From Sva-07 sp963728355 (lineage in GTDB: Bacteria > Actinomycetota > Acidimicrobiia > Acidimicrobiales > Ilumatobacteraceae), in contig CAVSJQ010000008.1 of the NCBI GenBank assembly GCA_963728355.1, positions 62,001 through 126,000 on the forward strand: a DNA stretch of 64,000 nucleotides. The letters run 5' to 3'. The position numbers and the translations under genes were made by a program. The notes below the pieces were generated by a model. The model saw only the letters and a program-made list of their open reading frames with translations, was not told where the DNA came from and made no database searches. Positions 34,154 to 43,384 of this stretch are shown in pieces. The number at the start of each line of letters is the position of its first letter. Position 1 is the stretch's first letter.

Positions 34154-34897
34154 GTGAGCAGTCTGGCGGCCGCACGTCCCGCACGCGCCCGGCTCGCGCG
34201 CTGGCCGTACGACGACGAGGTGGCGCACCTCGTGTTGCTCGACCACCACATGGTGCCCACCGCTGCCGACATCTCGGGTTGGATCGACCAGGCGACCGGC
34301 CAGGGGGCGCGGCTGCTGCGTACCGGCGCGCTGTTCCCGGACTCGACGACACCGTTCCTCGACGCCGGCTTCCAGGTCGCCGACTCGCTGACGCTCCTGT
34401 CGTGCCGCATCGGATCGGGCCGTCCGGGCGACGTCGATGCGCTCCGGTCGTCGGGGCGCCGCCGCTCGACGGGAGGTCCCGTCCGGCTGCGCCGACTCCG
34501 ACCGTCGATGCTCGACGAGGCCGCCGACATCGATCGGCGTTCGTTCTCGACACCGTGGGCCAACGACGTCGCCGCACTGGTCGACATCATGTCGGCAACG
34601 CCGTACCACCGGTCGCGCAGCGTCCACCACAACGGTCGCATGGTGGCCTTCTCGATCAGCGGTCGCGCCGACCGTTCCGGCTATGTGCAACGGCTCGCGG
34701 TCGATCCGAGTGCGCGACGTCACGGTTTCGCAGGGCTGCTGCTGCTGGACGCACTGAACTGGATGCGCCGCCGGAACGTGACCGAGGCGATGGTGAACAC
34801 GGCGGCCGGCAACCGCCCCGCCCTCGCGCTGTACGAGCATGCCGGGTTCGAGCGCCAGCCGGGATCGTTGTCGATCCTCGAACGAGCGCTGCGATGA
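34154..34897 (+). CDS. GNAT-family N-acetyltransferase (RimI-like)
   Basis: 247 residues; the C-terminal half is GNAT with the acetyl-CoA motif VQRLAVDPSARRHGFAGLLL and the closing segment LALYEHAGFE. The N-terminal ~100 residues look like a second, degenerate GNAT-type domain. In actinobacterial relatives this slot next to the CCA-adding gene usually holds a Nudix (MutT4) gene. Stop overlaps the DUF6049 start (ATGA). Confidence 0.78.
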   Translation: MSSLAAARPARARLARWPYDDEVAHLVLLDHHMVPTAADISGWIDQATGQGARLLRTGALFPDSTTPFLDAGFQVADSLTLLSCRIGSGRPGDVDALRSSGRRRSTGGPVRLRRLRPSMLDEAADIDRRSFSTPWANDVAALVDIMSATPYHRSRSVHHNGRMVAFSISGRADRSGYVQRLAVDPSARRHGFAGLLLLDALNWMRRRNVTEAMVNTAAGNRPALALYEHAGFERQPGSLSILERALR

Positions 34898-37173
34898 TCC
34901 ACCCGCGTTCGCTGCGGTGGAGATGGATCGCCCCTGCGCTGGTGGCGCTGGCGGCGTTTCCGACCAGCGCATCGGCGTCACCCACCGCCGGTGCGCCTCG
35001 ACCATCGCAGTCCGAGCGCCGGCCCCGACTGGAGCTGGTCGAGCAACGGTTCGCCACGGATCCCAACGGCGATGTCCGGCTGCGCTACGTGCTCACGGGA
35101 CTCGACGACGGCGATCCGCTCCAGCTCGTGCCGCCCCCAGCGCCCCCAGCGCCACCAGCGCCACCTGAGCCACCGCCCGTCGTCGATCCGGCGGCACCTC
35201 CCGGATCGGTCCCCGTCGACCCGACCGCACCCGAGCCCGAGCCCGAGCCCGAGCCGGTCCTGCCCGCACTGACCGTCGAGGTCACCAACTATCGACCACT
35301 GATGGATTCCGACGAGCTCGCCGGCCTCGTCGGCAGCCCGGTCGACCCCGACGCCTTCACCGACGTCGTCGACGGTGTCCGCATCGACGCCCGCCCACTG
35401 TTGTCGCTCAACGACGACGGCACCGTCGACCTCGCACTCGACATCGGCACCGACGTCGTCGACAGCATCGAGACCCGCCTGAAGATGGACAGCCCCGGTC
35501 TGTACCCGCTACGGATCCAGTTGCTCGTTGGGGATCCCGCCGACGACGTCGTGGTCGCGACGGCGGGCACCGTCGTCCAACGCCTCGCCGGTGCCCTCGA
35601 CACCGATGTCGAGGTGGCGCCGCCGATCGACCTTGCGGTCGTCACGGTCACTCCCGGGCCGCCTCCCGGCGCCGACGACAAGCAGCTCGCCCCGATCCGG
35701 GCGCGGCTCGACCAGGCGATCGAACTGGCCGCAACGCTCGATGCACCGGTGACGCTCGAGGTTCCCCCCACGTTGATCGCCGAGGAGGCAGCGACGCCCG
35801 AGGGCTCGGCCCGGCTCGCGACGGCACTCGCCGACGACGAGTTGGTGTCCCTCCCGGTCGTGCCGCTCGACGTGTCCTCAGCGGTCGCCGTGGGGCGGGG
35901 CGACTCGTACACGCGATTGGTGAACGCCGGCGAGGAGCTCCTCATCGAGGCGGTCCCCACGACGCCATCACGTCGCGACGTCTGGATCACCACCGACGCG
36001 CTGAGTGCCGGCGGTGCCCAGCACCTGCGCGATCTCGGCACCCGCTTCGTCGTGATCCCGGCCGAGGTCTACGAAGAGTCGATCAGCGAGGACTCCCCGC
36101 CGACCGACCGATTCGTCGAGGCAGAACTCCCCGACGGTGGCACCTTGCCGTTCCTGGTCGTCGGGCCGTTGTCCGACCAGCTCACGCGGACCTCCGCCGA
36201 CCGCATCCTGAGCCGTTCGACGGCGATCGAGTGGGGCGTCGAGACGCTCGCCGAGATGCTGATCGATCAGGCCGACGAGGATGCCGCGTCGACGTCGACG
36301 ACCACGGTGGGACGGCCGCCGGCGCCTCCACGCCGCAGCATGATCCTCACCACCCCCGACCTCGCCAGTCCCGACGTCCGCCTCCTGCAGCCGCTGCATG
36401 ACCTCGCGGCGACGACGCCGTCGGTCCGCTTCAGCCCTGCCTCGGCGCTGACCGGTGTCACCGACGTCGCGCTCGACGACGGTGAGCCCGTGACGGTCGA
36501 GCTGCCCGAGGTCGCCGGCCCACCACTGGACGCACGCATCGAGCTGCTCGACCGAACCGCCCTGGAACTGGCCAGTGCCGCATCCATGCTCCCCGCCGAC
36601 GATCCCCGCCCGACCGAGTGGTCAACGCAACTCGACGCCCTGATCTCCACCGGCTACACCGACGCCCAGGTGGACACGGCCGCTGCTGCCCTCGTCGCAG
36701 AGGCCGACGCCCTCGAGCAGGCGGTCGTCCTGCCCGAGCCCTTCACGTTCACCCTGACGGGGCGCGGCGGCACGATCGAAGTCCGCATCCGCAACACGAT
36801 CGACGAGCAGCTCGACGTCGTCGTGGCGCTCGACTCCTCGAAGATCACGTTCCCCGAAGGCGAGCAACGAGTGAGGCTGCGAGCGCTCGACGAGACCAGC
36901 GTGTTCGTTCCCGTCGAGGCTGAAGCGAACGGAACGTCGTCGATCAATCTCGTCGTCTCGACCCCGGCTGGCGTACCGCTCGGCGAGCCGGTCACCCTCA
37001 CGGCCCGCGTGACCGCCCTCACCGGTCTCGGACAGGTGCTCACCGGCGGCTTCGTGCTGGTGCTGTTGACGTGGTGGTTCACGCACTGGCGCAATCGTCG
37101 CCGCGCGGAGCTGGTCGGAGACGGTCGGGACCGTCACCCCAGTTCCGGCAAAGTAGAGTCCGGTGCCCTGTGA
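34894..37173 (+). CDS. DUF6049 family extracytoplasmic protein
   Basis: 759 residues. Signal peptide (WIAPALVALAAFPTSASA), a proline-rich insert (about 68-120, PPAPPAPPAPP and EPEPEPEP runs), a large extracellular part and one C-terminal membrane helix (GLGQVLTGGFVLVLLTWWF) with a basic cytoplasmic end. It matches the conserved actinobacterial protein located beside murJ (Rv3909-type). Function unknown, but the locus is linked to envelope synthesis. Overlaps the GNAT stop and, by 4 bases, the DegV start. Confidence 0.85.
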   Translation: MIHPRSLRWRWIAPALVALAAFPTSASASPTAGAPRPSQSERRPRLELVEQRFATDPNGDVRLRYVLTGLDDGDPLQLVPPPAPPAPPAPPEPPPVVDPAAPPGSVPVDPTAPEPEPEPEPVLPALTVEVTNYRPLMDSDELAGLVGSPVDPDAFTDVVDGVRIDARPLLSLNDDGTVDLALDIGTDVVDSIETRLKMDSPGLYPLRIQLLVGDPADDVVVATAGTVVQRLAGALDTDVEVAPPIDLAVVTVTPGPPPGADDKQLAPIRARLDQAIELAATLDAPVTLEVPPTLIAEEAATPEGSARLATALADDELVSLPVVPLDVSSAVAVGRGDSYTRLVNAGEELLIEAVPTTPSRRDVWITTDALSAGGAQHLRDLGTRFVVIPAEVYEESISEDSPPTDRFVEAELPDGGTLPFLVVGPLSDQLTRTSADRILSRSTAIEWGVETLAEMLIDQADEDAASTSTTTVGRPPAPPRRSMILTTPDLASPDVRLLQPLHDLAATTPSVRFSPASALTGVTDVALDDGEPVTVELPEVAGPPLDARIELLDRTALELASAASMLPADDPRPTEWSTQLDALISTGYTDAQVDTAAAALVAEADALEQAVVLPEPFTFTLTGRGGTIEVRIRNTIDEQLDVVVALDSSKITFPEGEQRVRLRALDETSVFVPVEAEANGTSSINLVVSTPAGVPLGEPVTLTARVTALTGLGQVLTGGFVLVLLTWWFTHWRNRRRAELVGDGRDRHPSSGKVESGAL

Positions 37174-38060
37174 GTGACTCGACGAACACGCCCGACGCAC
37201 CCGCCGCCACCGTTCACGTGGTCACCGACAGCTCCTGCGATCTGCCGGCCGACATCGCCGACGAGCTCGGCATCAGCATCGTGCCGCTCACGATCCGCTT
37301 CGGCGACGACGAGTTCGTCGACCGCGAGGAACTGTCGACCGCCGAATTCTGGACCCGCTGCGTCAACTCCGACACCCTGCCGGAGACCGCAGCACCAGCG
37401 CCGGGACAGTTCGAGCAGACCTACCGGACGGCGGCCTCGAAGGGTGCCACCGCCGTCATCGTGATCTCGTTGTCGTCGGCGCTGTCGGCGACGATGCAAT
37501 CGGCGCAGCTCGCCGCGCGCACCATCGCCGACGACGCCGACATCGACCTCGACGTGCGCGTGATCGACAGCCGCACGCTCACGATGGGACTCGGCACGAT
37601 CGCGTTGGCCTGCGCTCGTGCGGCTCGGGACGGCGCCGGCATCGACGACGTCGAGGCGCTCGCCCACGACCTCGTCGAGCGGACCCGGGTGTTCGGCGCA
37701 CTCGACACCCTCGAGAACCTGAAGAAGGGCGGCCGTATCGGCAATGCGAAGGCGCTCCTCGCCACGGCACTCTCGATCAAGCCGATCATCGAGGTGACCG
37801 GCGGCGTGGTGGAGCAGGCGGGCAAGCAACGCACCCGGTCGAAGGCGCTCGCCCACCTCGTCGAGAAGGTCCAGAGCTACGAGGGCAACATCGAGAACCT
37901 CGCGGTGCTCCACGCCGACTGCAGCGACGTCGACCTCTTCGTCGAGATGCTCGCTCCGTATCACACCGGCGACATCGTCGTCGGCGAGATCGGGCCCGTG
38001 ATCGGCACCCACGGCGGCCGCGGCACCATCGGCGTCGCGTTCCAGATCACGGCTCCCTGA
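37170..38060 (+). CDS. DegV family protein (fatty-acid-binding)
   Basis: 296 residues. N-terminal HVVTDSSCDLPADI and the second-domain motif IDSRTLTMGLG plus GRIGNAKALLAT are DegV hallmarks. DegV proteins bind a fatty acid, and some deliver it to a fatty-acid kinase. No kinase of that type is adjacent. GTG at 37170 overlaps the DUF6049 stop by 4 bases (GTGA), so the GNAT-DUF6049-DegV genes form one translational unit. Confidence 0.85.
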   Translation: MSDSTNTPDAPAATVHVVTDSSCDLPADIADELGISIVPLTIRFGDDEFVDREELSTAEFWTRCVNSDTLPETAAPAPGQFEQTYRTAASKGATAVIVISLSSALSATMQSAQLAARTIADDADIDLDVRVIDSRTLTMGLGTIALACARAARDGAGIDDVEALAHDLVERTRVFGALDTLENLKKGGRIGNAKALLATALSIKPIIEVTGGVVEQAGKQRTRSKALAHLVEKVQSYEGNIENLAVLHADCSDVDLFVEMLAPYHTGDIVVGEIGPVIGTHGGRGTIGVAFQITAP

Positions 38061-38117
38061 GCGGAATCGCAACGGCCCCCAGCAACGGATTGACGACCTC
38101 CCGACGCCCGCCACAGC

Positions 38118-38123
38118 TAGCTT
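38118..38123 (+). promoter_or_regulatory. -10 element TAGCTT, kinase gene
   Basis: TAnnnT motif 11 bases before the ATG at 38135; a short leader of about 4 bases is expected. Confidence 0.35.
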
Positions 38124-38134
38124 CGTCGTCAGTC

Positions 38135-39919
38135 ATGTCCGCTGCGGCCCCGCCTCCCACTCCCACCGTCATCGCGCAGCGGTACGAGCTGCAGCGCATG
38201 CTCGCGCAGGGCGGCATGGCCGAGGTCTGGTTGGCCGTCGACCTCACACTCGATCGCAAGGTGGCGGTCAAGTGGCTCAAGCCGTCGCTCGCCACCGACC
38301 CCGTGGTGGCCGAGCGGTTCCGTCGCGAAGCGATCGCCGCGGCGAGCCTCAACCATCCCAACATCGTCGCCGTCCACGACGTGTTCGAACAGGACGGACG
38401 CCAGGCTGTCGTCATGCAACTCGTCGAGGGCAAGAGCCTGCGACAGGTGCTCGACACGCAGAAACGGCTGAGTCCTGAGCTCACCTGCCACATCGGTAGC
38501 TGCGTCGCCGCAGCGCTCGATCATGCGCACACCGCCGGTTTCGTGCACCGTGACGTGAAGCCGGGCAACATCATGATGACGTCGGACGGCCGCGTCCTGC
38601 TGACCGACTTCGGCATCGCCAAGGGGTTGCAGTCTGCCGAAGCCGACCTCACCAGCGACAACATCATGATGGGCACCGCCAAGTACCTGTCGCCCGAGCA
38701 GGTGCGTGGCAAGAAGCTCGACGGTCGTGCCGACCTGTACTCGCTCGGCTTGGTGTTGTACGAATGCCTCGCCGGACGCGTCCCGTTCCTCGGGGAGACC
38801 GATGCCGACACCGCCCTCGCCCGGCTGCAACGCGACCCCACCGACCTCACCCGGCTCCGTGCCACGCTGCCGACCAAGCTCGTCGTGGCGATCCACCAGT
38901 TGCTCGCGCGCAATCCCGCTCAACGGCCGGCGACCGGTGCCGACCTGGTGGCGACCCTGCGCGACGCGGCCAAAGAGGGGCCGCCCACCATCGATCCGAC
39001 CCCGTACGAACATTCGCCGGTCAGCCCGTTCGGAGGCCGACGGCTCCGCCGGGCACCGTCCGACATCGCCGGTCGAGCTGGCGATCGCGCCCGGGCAACA
39101 CGTCCCGCGGACTCCGCCGACACGCCGCCGGACCCACCCCGCCAGCGCGTTCCCGCCGCCGGTGCCATTCCCGGAGAGGTCGCTCACGTCGCTGTGTCGT
39201 CTCCGCCGCAGACGCCGGTGGCCGATCGCGACCCCACGCCGGCAGCTGTTGCGCCGCGCGGCAAGCCGGCCAAGGGGCTCACGCAGGAATGGCGTCCTGC
39301 GTTCACCGTGGTGGCGCTGTTGCTGGTCGCCGGCCTCATCGTCGGCATGCTGCTGTGGACGAGCATGAACTTCGGTGGCGGCGACGCCGTCACGTCGACG
39401 ACCGCCCTGCCCGACAACCAGGCGAACGACGCCCCGACCGCGAATGCCGTCCCCGTCGGCCCGGCGACCATCGCCACCGTCACCGCCTACGATCCTGGCG
39501 GCGACGGCACCGAGAACGACGGTGACGCCGTCTTGTCGCTCGCCGACGGAAACCCCGGCACGTCCTGGCCGACCTTCTGCTACTCCTCGCGCTACATGGG
39601 CGGCAAGCTGGGCGTCGGCCTGGTCGTCACCTTCGACTCGCCCACCCAACAGGCGCTCACGGTCGATGTGCAGACCGGTCCCTACCAGATCGACTTCTTC
39701 GCCTCCGACGCAGACACGATTCCGGCATCGTTCGACGAGTGGGGAGCACCGCTCGGCTCCACCGCCTTCGCCGACGATCCCGAGACCGTGGTGTCACCGG
39801 CGCCCCCCGCGCCGGCACGACATGTGTTGATCCTGCTCAAGGAGCTCGGACAGGACAGCACCTGCAGCGCCGCGAACCCGTACCGCGGCCGCCTCGGCGA
39901 GATCGCCGTCGCCGGCTGA
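38135..39919 (+). CDS. Membrane-anchored Ser/Thr protein kinase with extracellular C-terminal domain
   Basis: 594 residues. Kinase domain (about 17-280) with the loop AQGGMAEVW, Lys46 in VAVKWLK, HRDVKPGN (138-145) and DFG (158-160), all intact, then SPEQ in place of APE. A Pro/Arg-rich linker (285-385) leads to one membrane helix (390-409). The outer part (about 440-594) begins VTAYDPGGDGTEN and has a GNPGTSWPT and KLGVGLVVTF stretch, like the C-terminal domain of actinobacterial MurJ/kinase proteins. Located between DegV and an ECF sigma gene, exactly where murJ is normally found. Likely senses the envelope; target unknown. Confidence 0.87.
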   Translation: MSAAAPPPTPTVIAQRYELQRMLAQGGMAEVWLAVDLTLDRKVAVKWLKPSLATDPVVAERFRREAIAAASLNHPNIVAVHDVFEQDGRQAVVMQLVEGKSLRQVLDTQKRLSPELTCHIGSCVAAALDHAHTAGFVHRDVKPGNIMMTSDGRVLLTDFGIAKGLQSAEADLTSDNIMMGTAKYLSPEQVRGKKLDGRADLYSLGLVLYECLAGRVPFLGETDADTALARLQRDPTDLTRLRATLPTKLVVAIHQLLARNPAQRPATGADLVATLRDAAKEGPPTIDPTPYEHSPVSPFGGRRLRRAPSDIAGRAGDRARATRPADSADTPPDPPRQRVPAAGAIPGEVAHVAVSSPPQTPVADRDPTPAAVAPRGKPAKGLTQEWRPAFTVVALLLVAGLIVGMLLWTSMNFGGGDAVTSTTALPDNQANDAPTANAVPVGPATIATVTAYDPGGDGTENDGDAVLSLADGNPGTSWPTFCYSSRYMGGKLGVGLVVTFDSPTQQALTVDVQTGPYQIDFFASDADTIPASFDEWGAPLGSTAFADDPETVVSPAPPAPARHVLILLKELGQDSTCSAANPYRGRLGEIAVAG

Positions 39920-39952
39920 CGTCGCCGGCAGGACATCCGCACGACACCGGTC

Positions 39953-40660
39953 GTGCAACTCGTCGACGACAGCACGGGGCGCCCCGCCGCGAGCCCGATG
40001 GAGATCCTGCAGCGCCCGCACCGGATTCGTTACGCTCGCAGCATTCCTCGCCACCTCGATGACGCCGCCTTGGTCGCCGCCGCGCAGGGCGGCGACCGGT
40101 TCGCGCTCGACCAGCTGTTGCGTCGTCACTACGACTCCATCCATGCCGTGTGCCGCCGCGTGGCGGGCAGCACGCGCGACGCCGACGACGCCTGTCAGGA
40201 GGCGCTGATCAAGATCGTGCGCAGCCTGCCACGCTTCGACGGGCGCTCGACGTTCGGCACGTGGGCCTACCGCATCGCCACGAACGCATCGCTCGACGAG
40301 TTGCGCAAACGCCAGCGACGCCCCGCCCTGCACGCCGTCGGCGAGGAGGATCGCCCACAGGTCGTCGATCCGAAGGCCGAGCGGTTCGCCGACTCGTTCC
40401 CCGACCAACTGCTGCTCGACGTGGCGCTCGATCGCCTGCCCGAGGACCTGCGGGTGGCGGTGGTCCTTCGCGATGTCGTCGATTTCGACTATGCGGAGAT
40501 CGCGGAGACGCTCGGCGTGCCCGTCGGCACGGTCAAGTCCCGTATCTCGAGGGGGCGAGCGGCGCTCGCCACCCAGTTGCGTCTCGACGAGGATCGGCCA
40601 CCACCGGCAAGTCGACGGAACCAACCCGCACCCGACGAGCGTCCAACAGATCCGACATGA
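39953..40660 (+). CDS. ECF-type RNA polymerase sigma factor (SigM-like)
   Basis: 235 residues from the GTG at 39953. Region 2 (ALDQLLRRHYDSIHAVCRRV, DADDACQEALIKIVRSLPRF) and region 4 (DRLPEDLRVAVVLRDVVDFD, PVGTVKSRISRGRAAL) are clear. Start is uncertain: ATG 39998 is in frame, and a TACGCT -10 element at 40031-40036 sits 6 bases before an in-frame ATT at 40043 (see findings). Directly followed by its anti-sigma gene (ATGA overlap), the SigM-RsmA order of mycobacteria. Confidence 0.88.
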   Translation: MQLVDDSTGRPAASPMEILQRPHRIRYARSIPRHLDDAALVAAAQGGDRFALDQLLRRHYDSIHAVCRRVAGSTRDADDACQEALIKIVRSLPRFDGRSTFGTWAYRIATNASLDELRKRQRRPALHAVGEEDRPQVVDPKAERFADSFPDQLLLDVALDRLPEDLRVAVVLRDVVDFDYAEIAETLGVPVGTVKSRISRGRAALATQLRLDEDRPPPASRRNQPAPDERPTDPT

Positions 40661-41565
40661 ACGACGACATGACCCTCCTTGCGAGCGCCTACCTCGACGG
40701 CGACGTGACCGCCGACGAACGCGCCCGCGTGGAGGGCGACCCGACCCTGCTCGCCGAGGTCGAACGGCTGCGGTCGGTGCGGTTACTGCTGGCCGATGTC
40801 GAACCGCAGTCCATCTCCGTGCGCGAAGCGCAACTGGCGATGGCGTTCGACGTCTGGGACCGTCTCCCCTCGGCCGAACGCAGCGGCTCGCGTCGGGATC
40901 TCACACCGGTCGGCATCGATGCTGCGGCCGTCGCGGGCGCGGCATCGGTCACCGCTCCGACCCCGATCAACGGTCGTCGGCGGCCCACCTCGACACGTTG
41001 GCTCACCGGCGCCGCTGCCGCACTCGTCCTGGTCCTCGCCGGCGGCGTCGCGCTGCAACTCGGCACCGAGAGCAACGACGACCCCAACTCCACCGCCGAC
41101 GCCGGCATCGAGTCCACCGAGGCGCTCACTGCAACCGGGCCGGCCGACGATCCGGCCGCCAGCGAACTCGCCCCTGCGAGCGAGGCCGCCGGCGATGCAG
41201 CTGGTGGCGCGACGGCCGAGGTCGACACCGGGATCGACGATGCAGCGCCGCCGGGAGAGGACGTCGGACTCGATCAACTCCGCAATCTCGAAGATCTGGC
41301 CGACTTCGCAGCCACCGCGGTGGATGCTCCCGGTGCGCCCGATGTGCCCGCCGCCACCAGCGCTCCGGCCGAGGAGGACCGCTCCGACGCCGAGACCTTC
41401 CTCGACGAGCGCGAATTCCCGCTGTGTCTCGGCGTCGACCTGATCGTCGGGCCGGCGGTCTACGGCGACGTGCCGGTGGTGGTCGGCATCGACGAGCGAC
41501 GCAATGTCGCCATCGCCTACCGCGCTGCGACGTGCACCGAGGTCGCGCGGGTGCGACTGCCCTGA
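40657..41565 (+). CDS. Anti-sigma factor, membrane type
   Basis: 302 residues. A short N-terminal helix (ASAYLDGDVTADERARVEGD) of the anti-sigma type, a membrane helix (LTGAAAALVLVLAGGVALQL, about 110-130), a long acidic Ala/Pro/Glu-rich outer part and a small C-terminal domain with cysteines (FPLCLGVDL, ATCTEVA). No HxxxCxxC zinc motif is visible. Coupled to the sigma gene by ATGA, so it should sequester it at the membrane. Confidence 0.8.
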   Translation: MNDDMTLLASAYLDGDVTADERARVEGDPTLLAEVERLRSVRLLLADVEPQSISVREAQLAMAFDVWDRLPSAERSGSRRDLTPVGIDAAAVAGAASVTAPTPINGRRRPTSTRWLTGAAAALVLVLAGGVALQLGTESNDDPNSTADAGIESTEALTATGPADDPAASELAPASEAAGDAAGGATAEVDTGIDDAAPPGEDVGLDQLRNLEDLADFAATAVDAPGAPDVPAATSAPAEEDRSDAETFLDEREFPLCLGVDLIVGPAVYGDVPVVVGIDERRNVAIAYRAATCTEVARVRLP

Positions 41566-41574
41566 GCAGGCGGC

Positions 41575-41580
41575 TAGCCT
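41575..41580 (+). promoter_or_regulatory. -10 element TAGCCT, small membrane protein gene
   Basis: TAnnnT motif 7 bases before the ATG at 41588. Confidence 0.45.
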
Positions 41581-41587
41581 CAGCGTC

Positions 41588-41911
41588 ATGCCGGGCAACC
41601 CACTGACCGATCCGAACTGGGCCACCGAGACCACCGACAAACTGGTCACCTTCATCGACACCGTCCGGTCGCAGACGACCCAGAAGGTCGTCTATGCCGC
41701 ACGCGGCGCCGTGTTCGGCGTGATCGCCGCCATGCTCGGTGCCCTCATCCTGATCATCGCACTCGTCGGGCTGATGCGCGGCCTGCAGTCGCTGCTCGAG
41801 TTGGCGGTCGGCTGGGACCGAGCGGTCTACCTCAGCTACTTCATCGTCGGCGGCATTCTCAGCCTCGTCGGGCTCGTGCTGTTCCGTAAACGCAACACCG
41901 CCGCAAGCTGA
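41588..41911 (+). CDS. Small membrane protein, two helices (phage-holin-like superfamily)
   Basis: 107 residues. A short N-terminal amphipathic segment, then two helices (AVFGVIAAMLGALILIIALV and AVYLSYFIVGGILSLVGLVL) with a basic end. Proteins of this type are common in actinobacteria near trxB. Function unknown. Start fixed by the -10 element 7 bases upstream. Confidence 0.65.
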   Translation: MPGNPLTDPNWATETTDKLVTFIDTVRSQTTQKVVYAARGAVFGVIAAMLGALILIIALVGLMRGLQSLLELAVGWDRAVYLSYFIVGGILSLVGLVLFRKRNTAAS

Positions 41912-41958
41912 TCGAACCGTCGATCCGCCAGCGCCGACCATCGACCCAAGGAAGTGTC

Positions 41959-42912
41959 ATGTCAGACGTTCGCGATGTCATCATCATCGGATCCGGACCT
42001 GCCGGCCTGACCGCGGCGGTCTACACCGCCCGAGCGAACCTTGCGCCACTGCTGATCGAGGGCGAGCCCTCGAGCACGAGCGACCAGCCCGGCGGCCAGC
42101 TCATGCTGACGACCGAGGTCGAGAACTTTCCCGGGTTTCCCGACGGGATCATGGGACCGGAGCTGATGGCGAACATGCGCAGCCAGGCCCAACGGTTCGG
42201 TACGGAGATCCTGACCGAGAAGGTCACCGCGGTCGACTTCTCCGAGCGACCGTTCCGGGTGTGGGTGCGAGACACCGAGTACCGGTCACACGCCGTGATC
42301 GTCAGTACCGGTGCCCAGTCGTTGATGCTGGGTCTCGAACCGGAACAACGCCTCATCGGCCACGGCCTGTCGACGTGCGCCACGTGCGACGGCTTCTTCT
42401 TCCGCGGACACGAGATCGCCGTCGTCGGAGGTGGCGACTCGGCGATCGAGGAAGCCACCTTCCTGACGAAGTTCGCCGACAAGGTCACCATCGTGCACCG
42501 GCGCGACGAACTGCGCGCCTCGAAGATCATGCAGGACCGTGCGTTCGCCAATCCCAAGATCGAGTTCCGCTGGAATGCCCGGGTGACCGACATCTTCGGT
42601 GACACGTCGGTCACCGGGATCGAGCTCACCGACAGCGTGGACGGGTCGGTCTCGACCCTGCCGGTGACCGGGCTGTTCATCGCCATCGGACACCGCCCGA
42701 ACACCGACCTGTTCGTGGACAAGCTCGCAATGAACCCCGACACCGGCTACCTGATCACCCGCCCCGACTCGTCGCACACCGACGTCGAGGGTGTGTTCGC
42801 CTGCGGCGACGTGCAAGACGACGTCTACCGCCAGGCGATCACGGCGGCCGGGTCGGGTTGCATGGCTGCCATCGACGCCGAGCGGTGGCTCGAGGCATCC
42901 GTCCACCACTGA
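41959..42912 (+). CDS. trxB: Thioredoxin reductase
   Basis: 317 residues. FAD motif GSGPAG (11-16), active-site CATC (140-143), NADP motif VVGGGDSAIEEA and the C-terminal FAD motif VFACGDVQDDVYRQA. Transfers electrons from NADPH to TrxA. AGGAAG lies 7 bases upstream of the ATG. TrxA follows after 133 bases. Confidence 0.95.
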   Translation: MSDVRDVIIIGSGPAGLTAAVYTARANLAPLLIEGEPSSTSDQPGGQLMLTTEVENFPGFPDGIMGPELMANMRSQAQRFGTEILTEKVTAVDFSERPFRVWVRDTEYRSHAVIVSTGAQSLMLGLEPEQRLIGHGLSTCATCDGFFFRGHEIAVVGGGDSAIEEATFLTKFADKVTIVHRRDELRASKIMQDRAFANPKIEFRWNARVTDIFGDTSVTGIELTDSVDGSVSTLPVTGLFIAIGHRPNTDLFVDKLAMNPDTGYLITRPDSSHTDVEGVFACGDVQDDVYRQAITAAGSGCMAAIDAERWLEASVHH

Positions 42913-43045
42913 GCCGCTCCCGCGCCGGTCTCGTTGGTCCCCGGAACGGCGCAGGTGCCGACGGGAATGTTCCGATCCTCCCGGCGGTTGTCCTGATCCC
43001 CTCGTGAGCGCCCTACGCTGCTCGTGACCTCGAAAGGAATGCGCC

Positions 43046-43384
43046 ATGGCAGACGGCATCGTCAACCTGTCCTCCAACACCTTCGACGAGAGCGTCATCG
43101 GCTCCGACAAGCCCGTGATCGTCGACTTCTGGGCCGAGTGGTGTGGTCCGTGCAAGCAGATCGCTCCGATCCTGGCCGAGATCGCCGATGAGCACGCCGG
43201 TGATGTCACCGTGGCCAAGCTGAACGTCGACGACCATCCCGATCTGGCGATGCGCTACAACGTGATGAGCATTCCGACGCTGCTCGTGTTCTCCGGCGGC
43301 GAGGTCTCCAAGCGTCTCGTCGGCGCCAAGAGCAAGGGCGCCCTGCTCCAGGAGCTCGACGAATTCCTGGCGACGGCGAACTGA
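43046..43384 (+). CDS. trxA: Thioredoxin
   Basis: 112 residues. Active-site WCGPC (32-36), cis-proline loop SIPTLLVF. AAGGA is upstream of the ATG. Its stop overlaps the start of the CwlM-like gene, as in mycobacteria (trxC-cwlM). Confidence 0.95.
   Translation: MADGIVNLSSNTFDESVIGSDKPVIVDFWAEWCGPCKQIAPILAEIADEHAGDVTVAKLNVDDHPDLAMRYNVMSIPTLLVFSGGEVSKRLVGAKSKGALLQELDEFLATAN

Noticed and set aside
34111..37173. 1020-residue frame with an N-terminal extension on DUF6049
   Set aside because: The extension overlaps the GNAT gene in another frame and has no signal peptide; the ATG at 34894 has a clear one and a 4-base overlap.
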